A stretch of DNA of 64,000 bases from Marinilabilia rubra (GTDB taxonomy: Bacteria; Bacteroidota; Bacteroidia; Bacteroidales; Marinilabiliaceae). The stretch spans positions 213,383-277,382 of the forward strand of contig NZ_QEWP01000007.1 in NCBI RefSeq assembly GCF_003121985.1, read 5' to 3'. Of the stretch, positions 56,729-64,000 are shown piece by piece. The position numbers and the translations under genes are program-made. Position 1 is the first letter of the stretch. Each line of letters opens with the position of its first letter. A model generated the notes under the pieces. That model had not been told where the DNA came from. It searched no databases and was given only the letters and a program-made list of their open reading frames with translations.

Positions 56729-57502
56729 CTATTTTTTTGTCAATTTCTTTTGCAGAGAGTTGATTAGTTTGGCATCTTCTTTCCCTTTCGGCGTTCCTAA
56801 ACGTAAGCCAACCGTCAAAGCAATACTTCCATTATCACTGATACTTGTATCTCCCCCACTATCCGACATATTGCTTATCCCCTGTGAAAAATCGCAGGCT
56901 ACAAATGCTGACCGGAATCCCAGTTCAAAACCAACAGTCCATCCATAGTCAAAAAGGTATTGACCGTAAACCGATGTAAGATCCTCGGTTTTGTCTCCGT
57001 TGGATATGGTTCCATACATCATGGGAACCTTTAAAACGGCCCCTGCACTAATTCCCCATGAGATATTTTTGTCCAATTTTCGATTGTAAGTAAGCCGCAA
57101 TGGAGCTTTAAAAAAATACCCCGAATATCCGGAGAAATTAAAAATGCTCAATGAATCCTGAATTAAGGAGGGAGAGGAGGAGGGAGAATTAATGGTCTGT
57201 TTTCCAAAGATAAATTGGGTGCTGCTCGACCAGAAGGATTGATCATTTTCGGATATGATTTTATAAGAACTTCCCCCAATATAATAACCATAAGCGTTCC
57301 CGAATATTGGTTTATTTATTCTGCCCTGACCATCATCAAAAGTGAGACTCATAGTGTTCACTCCGGCAAGAACATTATATTTTCCAAGATTCTTTCTCAT
57401 GGAGGAACCCATTTTGTTTAATTCTCCCGAAAAATTTTGGGCAGCAACCTGCCCTGAAAGAATAATTACCGCCAATACAATTAAGCTAAAACATTTTCTC
57501 AT
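56729..57502 (-). CDS. Outer-membrane beta-barrel protein of unknown function
   Basis: The 257-residue protein has a signal peptide ending near QVAAQ. The mature sequence has alternating amphipathic strands with many aromatics (AYGYYIGGSSYKII; SSTQFIFGKQT; WGISAGAVLKVPMM; YGWTVGFELGFRSAFVACDF; GSIALTVGLRLG), like small porin-type barrels. A basic C-terminal tail (INSLQKKLTKK) follows the last strand, so the typical terminal aromatic is absent. Upstream module D precedes it. No specific family is recognised. Confidence 0.75.
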   Translation of the reverse strand: MRKCFSLIVLAVIILSGQVAAQNFSGELNKMGSSMRKNLGKYNVLAGVNTMSLTFDDGQGRINKPIFGNAYGYYIGGSSYKIISENDQSFWSSSTQFIFGKQTINSPSSSPSLIQDSLSIFNFSGYSGYFFKAPLRLTYNRKLDKNISWGISAGAVLKVPMMYGTISNGDKTEDLTSVYGQYLFDYGWTVGFELGFRSAFVACDFSQGISNMSDSGGDTSISDNGSIALTVGLRLGTPKGKEDAKLINSLQKKLTKK

Positions 57503-57530
57503 GCTCTAAATATTTTTTGATTTCTTACTC

Positions 57531-57662
57531 TCAATACTCCGTTAAACTTTTATAAGGCACTTGTAGTCAGTTATTTATATATAAACAACTGTTTGTACTA
57601 AGGTGCAGATTTTCAATATCATACGATTCATCTTATGTCTAAAAATCTAACGATCTATTGTA
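57531..57662 (-). promoter_or_regulatory. Conserved upstream module, copy D
   Basis: On the minus strand it begins TACAATAGATCGTTAGATTT TTAGACATAAG and ends with GTTTAACGGAGTATTGA (57531-57547), 28 nt before the ATG at 57502. There is no palindrome insertion, so this copy shows the uninterrupted form. The interval between blocks is about 100 bp and is less conserved than the ends. Confidence 0.66.
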
Positions 57663-57755
57663 CTCTATCAGTTGCAATAATATTAATGGATTGAAAAACC
57701 ACTTTTTTAGTACGCCCCTAATCTGGTATCTTTGTCACAACTAAAATAAGGGGAC

Positions 57756-60242
57756 GTGCAATTCAATTCTTCCAATATTAACCTACCTATAAACGAAGTC
57801 ATTCCTGAAGTCAGGGATGTACTGGCAAAAGGAAATACCCTCATTCTCGGGGCACCTCCGGGAGCCGGAAAGAGTACGCTTTTGCCACTTGCACTGATGG
57901 ATGAGCCCTGGGTCAACGGGAAAAAAATCATCATGCTTGAACCACGGCGACTGGCAGCGCGGACCATTGCCATGCGCATGGCTTCGCTGTTAGGCGAAGA
58001 GGTTGGCCAGCGCGTTGGATATCGCATCCGTTTCGATAATAAAACCAGTAAACAAACACAACTTGAAGTCGTTACAGAAGGCATTCTAACCAGGATGCTT
58101 CAAAACGACAATGCCCTGGAAGGTACCGCCATGGTCATTTTCGACGAATTCCATGAACGCAGTCTTTTTGCTGATATCGCTCTGGTATTAAGTCATGAAA
58201 CCCAGCAAATATTACGTCCCGACCTGCGATTGGTGGTCATGTCGGCTACTCTCAACATGCCTCAGCTTACGCAGATGCTAAAGGCCCCCGCTGTGGAAAG
58301 CAGCGGCAAACAATTCCCTGTGGAAATAGAACACACTGGTAACCGGGATATGATGGTGATCCCTGAGAATGTAGCAAATGTCATTTCAACCGCTGTAAAA
58401 AACAACAAGGGAGACATTCTTGCATTCCTGCCCGGAGAGGGCGAAATTCGACGTTGCGAGGAAATCCTGAAGAATAACCTGGAAGGGGTTTCTATCCATC
58501 CGCTTTACGGACAATTGCCCCCAAAAGCACAACTTGCAGCCATTTTACCTCATCCCAACGGACAAAGAAAAGTGGTGCTGGCCACTTCCATTGCTGAGAC
58601 CAGTTTAACCATTGAAGGCGTTTCAATAGTTGTGGACTGTGGCTATGGCCGCACCATAAAATTCGACCCCGGCACCGGATTGTCACGCCTTACCACCATT
58701 GAAATCACTAAGGATGCGGCTGATCAACGGGCAGGGCGGGCAGGGCGACTGGGCCCCGGAAAATGCTACCGCCTGTGGACTTTGGCCGATGAACACCGCA
58801 TGCAGGAACACCGGGTTCCGGAGATTGAGGAATCCGACTTGGCTTCGATGATGCTCGATATGGCTCAATGGGGAATAGATGATGTTTACAGTCTTAACTG
58901 GCCCACGCCTCCCCCTAAAACTCATGTACTGGAAGCTTTGGATACTCTGCAACAACTGGAAGCGCTCGAAAACAATAAAATTACCCCACACGGTAAAGAT
59001 ATGGCCACACTCCCCTGTCATCCGCGAATTGCTCATATGCTTCTCAAGGCAAAAGAATCAAGGCATTTGCCACTGGCAGCTGATTTGGCAGCCATACTTG
59101 AAGAGCGGGATCCAATGCCACGCGAAACAGGTATTGATATCAACCTTCGCATTGAAGAGTTGCGGCGTCAACGCAGGGAGAAACGCCATAATAAACGCTG
59201 GAACCAAATAATAAAAGTGGCTGATTATTACAACAAAATGTTTAGCAGCAAACCAGATAATGGGACATTCGATCCGTTTGATACAGGACTGATGCTGGTC
59301 CATGCCTACCCGGAACGCATCGCCTCAGCCCGTCCCGGCAATGAGGCACGGTTTCAGCTCTCCAACGGGAGTTACGCCATGGCTTCCCACAAAGACGACC
59401 TTGGACATGAGCAATGGCTGGCTGTAGCACACCTGGATGCACGCAGCGGTATGGGAAAGATTTTCCTGGCTGCACCGCTCAATCCCGGCGACTTGCGTCC
59501 CATGCTGAAAGCTTCTTCCACCATCACATGGGAAACCCGCAAAGGTGGTTTGATCGCTTCTCAGGATTTACGCATCGGCAGCCTTGTTTTGCAGTCAAAA
59601 AAGATAACCGACCCAAATCCCGAATTGGTTACAAAAGCAATTTGCGCAGCCATCCTCAAAGAAGGAGAAAAACTGTTGGATTTTAACCAAGAAGTAGAAC
59701 AATGGCAAAACCGGGTACTAAGCCTCCGCCAGTGGCGAAACAATGAAAACTGGCCGGATGTATCCACTGCTACCCTGCTTAAAACCTGCGAAATTTGGCT
59801 GGCACCCTATCTGACCAATGTCAAACGCAACGAAGATCTTAAAAAGCTGGACCTCAAAAGTTCGCTACACTATCATCTGGATATAGACAAACAGGCAGCC
59901 CTTGACAGGCTGGCTCCGGCACGCATCAAGGTGCCCAGTGGTTCCAACATCAAGCTGACTTATCAGGCTGACGGTTCTGCACCGGTTTTGGCAGTCCGCC
60001 TGCAGGAGATGTTCGGTTTGGCCGATACCCCCCGTATCAACGACGGTCAAACTCCCGTACTGCTTCATCTTCTTTCACCCGGTTTCAAACCCGTTCAGGT
60101 TACCAGCGATCTCCGAAGTTTCTGGGACAACACCTATTATGAAGTACGAAAAGAACTCAAAAACCGCTATCCCAAGCATGTGTGGCCCGATAATCCCTGG
60201 GAAGAAGAGGCTATAAGGGGAACAAAAAGGAGGAGGAAGTAA
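57756..60242 (+). CDS. hrpB: ATP-dependent RNA helicase HrpB
   Basis: The 828-residue DEAH-box helicase starts at GTG preceded by AAGGGG, an unusually good ribosome-binding site for this genome. Visible are Walker A (LGAPPGAGKSTLLP), DEFH in place of DEAH (IFDEFHERS, as in HrpB), SAT (VVMSATLN), VLATSIAETSLTIEGV and QRAGRAGRLGPGKCYRLW. The HrpB-specific C-terminal domain ends with YPKHVWPDNPWEE. The molecular role in bacteria is poorly defined. It stands alone on the plus strand. Confidence 0.96.
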   Translation: MQFNSSNINLPINEVIPEVRDVLAKGNTLILGAPPGAGKSTLLPLALMDEPWVNGKKIIMLEPRRLAARTIAMRMASLLGEEVGQRVGYRIRFDNKTSKQTQLEVVTEGILTRMLQNDNALEGTAMVIFDEFHERSLFADIALVLSHETQQILRPDLRLVVMSATLNMPQLTQMLKAPAVESSGKQFPVEIEHTGNRDMMVIPENVANVISTAVKNNKGDILAFLPGEGEIRRCEEILKNNLEGVSIHPLYGQLPPKAQLAAILPHPNGQRKVVLATSIAETSLTIEGVSIVVDCGYGRTIKFDPGTGLSRLTTIEITKDAADQRAGRAGRLGPGKCYRLWTLADEHRMQEHRVPEIEESDLASMMLDMAQWGIDDVYSLNWPTPPPKTHVLEALDTLQQLEALENNKITPHGKDMATLPCHPRIAHMLLKAKESRHLPLAADLAAILEERDPMPRETGIDINLRIEELRRQRREKRHNKRWNQIIKVADYYNKMFSSKPDNGTFDPFDTGLMLVHAYPERIASARPGNEARFQLSNGSYAMASHKDDLGHEQWLAVAHLDARSGMGKIFLAAPLNPGDLRPMLKASSTITWETRKGGLIASQDLRIGSLVLQSKKITDPNPELVTKAICAAILKEGEKLLDFNQEVEQWQNRVLSLRQWRNNENWPDVSTATLLKTCEIWLAPYLTNVKRNEDLKKLDLKSSLHYHLDIDKQAALDRLAPARIKVPSGSNIKLTYQADGSAPVLAVRLQEMFGLADTPRINDGQTPVLLHLLSPGFKPVQVTSDLRSFWDNTYYEVRKELKNRYPKHVWPDNPWEEEAIRGTKRRRK

Positions 60243-60430
60243 CTCACTCAACCCGGATAATTCAACCAAAAAGTAATTGCACCCTTTGAAAACCTCATGT
60301 TTTCGTTTTCAATCCTTTCAACAACATACATTCAGCCTTAAAAACTGCTTGACAACCCCATCTGTTTGTCATAACTTAAATATACTTTACCCCCTCGTTC
60401 ACCGATTTTCTTCAATTAAACCCATCCGTC

Positions 60431-62044
60431 ATGAAAAAAACAATTACACTTTCCATTCTTATCTTCGGTCTTTTTCTGACTGTCACAGGCCAGGAGCCCG
60501 AGCTGGTTTCTTCAACCCTAACGTTTGAAGTCAGAGGTCAATCGGTTGCCGTGCTCAACAACATTCTCTACTTTCCGGGACATTCAGGCGATTTTGACTC
60601 AGAACTTTGGCGATCTGATGGCACAGAAGCAGGCACTTATGAAGTTATGGATTTGAATCCTGCGGGACGGGCATATCCTCATAGTTTTGAGGTGGTAAAC
60701 AATGTGTTGTTTTTTATTGCCGACAGTCTCAGCGTAACTAAACAACTCTTCAAAACCGATGGTACAGAAGGAGGGACAGAATGGATCGCCGACGTGGACG
60801 ATGCCGGAATAGAGAATAACCACATGTTAACCGAATCCGGGGGACTGCTTTTTTACAGAACCTACAGACCAACTATCGGCTTGGAGCTTTGGGTATCTGA
60901 CGGTACTTCAGAAGGCACGGACATGGTTAAAGATATTTGTGAAAACCAGCCATCCTATCCCCATGAACTGACCGATTTTAAAGACATTCTCATCTTTGCC
61001 GCCGAAGATTGTGAAGCATCACCCAATGCTCTTTACCGCTCTGATGCCACATCAGCCAACACCTTAATTATTGGAGGAAACAATCCTTCCGGAATCATCG
61101 TTGCAGGAGATACACTTTACTTCAGCAATACTTTTACAGGTTTTGGCAGCGAATTGGCCAGGTCAACAGGGCTTCCCGGAACAATTGAAATGGCCGATGA
61201 AATAAATCCGGGAGGATCGGGCTCTTCCATTTACCACCTTACCCAGGTTGACACGCTGGTCTTTTTCAGAGCCTATCATTCCGATTACGGCTCCGAACTC
61301 TGGGCTTATAACCAAAACACCGGAAAGGCTTACCTCGTGAAGGACATATGGCCCGGAAGCAGCGGGTCTTCATTCCCTGATGAACTGATCAGCTACAATG
61401 GCAAGCTAATATTTCAGGCACATGACGGTACATATGGCCAGGAACTCTGGATATCCGACGGAACCGAAGAAGGCACCTACATGCTTAAAAATATTAATGA
61501 AGAACCGGGAGGTACCCCTTATGGGCATTCGTATCCTTCGAAGTTTTACGAAGCAGCTGGTCGTCTTTATTTTTCAGCCAATGATGGCACCAATGGTACT
61601 GAACTATGGCAAACCGACGGGACGGCGGAAGGCACCTCTATGGTCTATAATCTGGGATATTTATCCAATAGTTCAGATCCCGGGAGTTTTACTGAAATAG
61701 ACGGTTATCTTTACTTTCATGCCTACTACAACGGCCAATACCGATTGTATAAACTTGAATTACCGGATCCCCCCACTTCATTAGCTAAGACGGAGACTAA
61801 ATCAACTGACAAAATATTCGAAATATATCCTAACCCTGCAGAAGATGAGATCATCCTGAAAAACCCCTCAGGTCATCGTTTCATTTATACCATTAACAAC
61901 ATTCAGGGGAAAGAAATCATGGCTGGTAAGTGCAATGGAAACAATGAAGTTACTCTCAATATTTCAGGACTGAAACCCGGTACTTACTTCTTTGCCGGCT
62001 CAAACAAAAACTTGAGGGAGGTGGTGAAATTTGTTAAAAAATAA
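60431..62044 (+). CDS. Secreted ELWxSDGTxxGT-repeat protein with T9SS sorting domain
   Basis: The 537-residue protein has a signal peptide ending near TVTGQ. About eight repeats of the ELWRSDGTEAGTYEV type run through residues 58-440 (QLFKTDGTEGGT, ELWVSDGTSEGT, ELWISDGTEEGT, ELWQTDGTAEGT), some degenerate (ALYRSDATSANT, ELARSTGLPGT). They form a beta-propeller-like array. From about 463 a type A T9SS domain follows (IFEIYPNPAEDEIIL; YTINNIQGKEIM; LKPGTYFFAG). Such proteins are secreted and may act as adhesins; no enzymatic centre is seen. Confidence 0.86.
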   Translation: MKKTITLSILIFGLFLTVTGQEPELVSSTLTFEVRGQSVAVLNNILYFPGHSGDFDSELWRSDGTEAGTYEVMDLNPAGRAYPHSFEVVNNVLFFIADSLSVTKQLFKTDGTEGGTEWIADVDDAGIENNHMLTESGGLLFYRTYRPTIGLELWVSDGTSEGTDMVKDICENQPSYPHELTDFKDILIFAAEDCEASPNALYRSDATSANTLIIGGNNPSGIIVAGDTLYFSNTFTGFGSELARSTGLPGTIEMADEINPGGSGSSIYHLTQVDTLVFFRAYHSDYGSELWAYNQNTGKAYLVKDIWPGSSGSSFPDELISYNGKLIFQAHDGTYGQELWISDGTEEGTYMLKNINEEPGGTPYGHSYPSKFYEAAGRLYFSANDGTNGTELWQTDGTAEGTSMVYNLGYLSNSSDPGSFTEIDGYLYFHAYYNGQYRLYKLELPDPPTSLAKTETKSTDKIFEIYPNPAEDEIILKNPSGHRFIYTINNIQGKEIMAGKCNGNNEVTLNISGLKPGTYFFAGSNKNLREVVKFVKK

Positions 62045-62135
62045 TCAGGTCTGGCAGTTTTAAACCGCCATTTTTAACTATCAAAATATAAACATTACCC
62101 TTTCATTCCCGGTTTATTGAAAAACCATAAATTCA

Positions 62136-63167
62136 ATGAACATGGAGTTAGGAATAGGCATGTTTGGTGACCTCACCTTCAACAATCAAAATAATAATTT
62201 TCAGTCCCCAAAGGAGCGCCTAAATGAGATGATAGAACAGGTAAAACTGGCTGAAAAATTGGGGCTCGACAGTTTTGTGCTTGGGGAACATCACAGGCCA
62301 GATTATGCTGTATCTTCAACTGAAATGGTGCTTTCTGCTTTAGCAACGGCTACCAGCAAAATAAAACTGGCCAGTGGCGTAACGGTATTAAGCTCGGCCG
62401 ATCCGGTTAAAGTATGGCAGGACTATGTTACCCTTGATCTGCTATCCAATAACCGGGCTGAAATCATTGCCGGAAGGGGCAGTTTTACCGAGTCATTTCC
62501 ACTGTTTGGTTACGAACTGAAGGATTACAACCAACTGTTTGATGAAAAGCTGGATCTTCTTCTTAAACTGAATCGGCAAGAGTCCATTACCTGGGAAGGG
62601 AAATTCCGGGCGCCTCTAAAAGAGCAAACCATCTACCCCAGACCGGAAAGACCATTGCCAGTCTCCATTGCAGTGGGAGGAACTCCTGAATCCATTCAAC
62701 GGGCTGCCAGACTCGGACTGCCTATAATGTTTGCCATTATTGGTGGCATGCCCAGACAATTCAAAACTCTGGTGGATTTTTTCAAGGAGGAATATCTCAA
62801 GCATGGCCATGATGAAGAAAAAATGGAAATAGGCGTACATTCACATACGTTTTTAACCAAATCAAGAGATGAGCTTCTGGAAAACTACTATCCGCTTTAT
62901 GCGGCTCAGATGGACCGGATTGGCAAAGAAAGAGGATGGCCACCTTTTACCCGGCGACAGTTTCTGGCAGGAATGAGTCCTGAAGGAGCTCTTTATATGG
63001 GCGAACCCAATGAAGTGGCAGATAAAATTTCTAACACCATCGAAATGTTTGGTTTAGATCGCTTCATTGCTCACATAGATGTAGGTGGCCCTAAACATAA
63101 AGACCTGATGAAAAGCATTGAACTATATGGAAGTAAAGTGGTTCCACAATTAAGAGGGTATAAATAG
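62136..63167 (+). CDS. LLM-class (luciferase-like) flavin-dependent oxidoreductase
   Basis: The 343-residue enzyme has the bacterial luciferase-like barrel: ELGIGMFGDLTFNN, LGLDSFVLGEHHRPDYAVSS, IKLASGVTVLSSADPVKVWQ, RAEIIAGRGSFTESFPLFG, PVSIAVGGTPESIQRAARLG. The GEHH block is the flavin-contact motif of this family. The start may be the second ATG (62142, MELGIG), which gives the standard N-terminus. It uses FMNH2 or F420-type cofactor; substrate is unknown. Confidence 0.92.
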   Translation: MNMELGIGMFGDLTFNNQNNNFQSPKERLNEMIEQVKLAEKLGLDSFVLGEHHRPDYAVSSTEMVLSALATATSKIKLASGVTVLSSADPVKVWQDYVTLDLLSNNRAEIIAGRGSFTESFPLFGYELKDYNQLFDEKLDLLLKLNRQESITWEGKFRAPLKEQTIYPRPERPLPVSIAVGGTPESIQRAARLGLPIMFAIIGGMPRQFKTLVDFFKEEYLKHGHDEEKMEIGVHSHTFLTKSRDELLENYYPLYAAQMDRIGKERGWPPFTRRQFLAGMSPEGALYMGEPNEVADKISNTIEMFGLDRFIAHIDVGGPKHKDLMKSIELYGSKVVPQLRGYK

Positions 63168-63387
63168 GGGTTAGTGAATAGTTATAGTCGATAGTTCTCA
63201 AACTATTAAAAACATATCAGAAATTTAAGTGCACACGTACTTATGAATATTCAGATTTCATAAACCTATGGTTTTCGACTGATAAGAAAACAAAGCTAAA
63301 ACGGGCTTTTTACCCGGTAAAATATAATACGACCTTAAATTTCCTTTTAAGCTTCATATGATTTAAAAACTTCTGCGGGATAAAAAT

Positions 63388-63879
63388 ATGGAAAGCCGAA
63401 GATCATTTCTCAAAACAAGTGGATTGGCCGGGATGTTTTTGATCCTTGGTTTATCCAAAAAAGCTCAATCAAATATGAATTCAACAACTCCAGAACAATT
63501 TCATTTTAAGGATGATGGAAATATACCAAACAGCAAACATCCTTTGTTGCTTTACCGTGATGCTTTTGAAGGTCGTAAGGATAAAGGTGCCACATGGCTG
63601 GAAAAGCACTTTAAAGAAAACAATTGGTATAATTCATGGCGTTGGGGCATTTTCCCATATCATCACTATCACAGTACAAGTCACGAAGTATTAGGTTGCT
63701 TTCAGGGTAGTGCATTGCTCCATGTAGGAGGAAAAAATGGAGAAAAGGTAAAAATAGAAGCCGGGGATATCGTCGTTATTCCGGCGGGAGTTGGACATAA
63801 ATGTATCTCTCACAGTTCGGATTTTACAGTAGTAGGAGCGTATCCCAATGGAAGCAGCTACGACCTCATGAGAGCATAG
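63388..63879 (+). CDS. Tat-exported cupin-domain protein
   Basis: The 163-residue protein starts MESRRSFLKTSGLAGMFLILG, a twin-arginine signal (S-R-R-x-F-L-K). The mature part is a single cupin: PYHHYHSTSHEVLGCFQGSA (His-rich first motif), then IEAGDIVVIPAGVGHKCI (second motif with Gly, Pro and His ligands). Tat export agrees with a metal cofactor loaded in the cytoplasm. Its function may be as a small metal-dependent oxygenase or sugar-binding protein. It is monocistronic; the rest of the window (63880-64000) holds no gene. Confidence 0.88.
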   Translation: MESRRSFLKTSGLAGMFLILGLSKKAQSNMNSTTPEQFHFKDDGNIPNSKHPLLLYRDAFEGRKDKGATWLEKHFKENNWYNSWRWGIFPYHHYHSTSHEVLGCFQGSALLHVGGKNGEKVKIEAGDIVVIPAGVGHKCISHSSDFTVVGAYPNGSSYDLMRA

Positions 63880-64000
63880 CCGTCAGGCTTACAAAGCCTA
63901 AGTGCTTGATTTGAAGATTGGTAAGCAGACGCAACTCACCCCTTTCGGGATGATAGTCGAATTTTCTTCATATATTTGCTGTGATTTATTTAACAATAAA

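Overview
The window is a chromosomal segment of a marine or gut-type Bacteroidota, probably of the Marinilabiliales/Prolixibacteraceae kind. The evidence is SusC/SusD pairs, a hybrid two-component regulator, many sulfatases, type IX secretion C-terminal domains, lipoprotein signals, AT-rich intergenic DNA and the near absence of Shine-Dalgarno sequences. The assignment rests on gene content only.

Region 1 (1-29598) is one large polysaccharide utilization locus (PUL). A divergent hybrid two-component regulator (25483-29598, +) faces a minus-strand operon: SusC, SusD, a surface glycan-binding lipoprotein, a GH31, a GH27, three sulfatases and an SGNH hydrolase (25225 down to 9471). A plus-strand arm (116-9099) carries a TIM-barrel hydrolase of unknown family, a small and a large SASA-type acetylesterase, a fourth sulfatase and a secreted beta-helix hydrolase with a type IX sorting domain. 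Two alpha-galactosidase-type enzymes, four sulfatases and three esterase-type proteins point to a sulfated, probably O-acetylated, alpha-galactose-containing glycan such as an algal galactan. This is inference.

Region 2 (29599-31560) is a mobile-element graveyard: an internally deleted group II intron, one copy of a 230-bp dispersed repeat and decayed coding remnants.

Region 3 (31624-38835) is a three-gene surface operon: a BACON plus SUMF lipoprotein, a small type IX cargo protein and an 1823-residue protein that combines a C10 cysteine peptidase, leucine-rich repeats and a gluzincin-like metallopeptidase centre.

Region 4 (38900-64000) is mostly housekeeping: a CAU tRNA, a PhoR/PhoB-like pair beside a PiT phosphate transporter, rmuC, comF, metY-hom, an ECF sigma/anti-sigma/Spy-like cluster, OsmC, a ferredoxin-PEBP-dodecin operon, hrpB, an ELW-SDGT repeat protein, a luciferase-like monooxygenase and a Tat-exported cupin.

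The most notable non-coding signals are: (i) a classical transcription attenuator before metY, with a 37-codon leader peptide rich in Thr and Met codons and overlapping antiterminator and terminator hairpins; (ii) a conserved upstream module ending in GTTTAACGGAGTATTGA before four transcription units of stress or envelope type; (iii) a structured 230-bp repeat family (three copies plus a solo end hairpin) found at gene 3' ends; and (iv) two further MITE-like inverted-repeat elements. Several starts are placed downstream of the longest open frame because the longest frame began at TTG or GTG and a later ATG gives a proper signal peptide.
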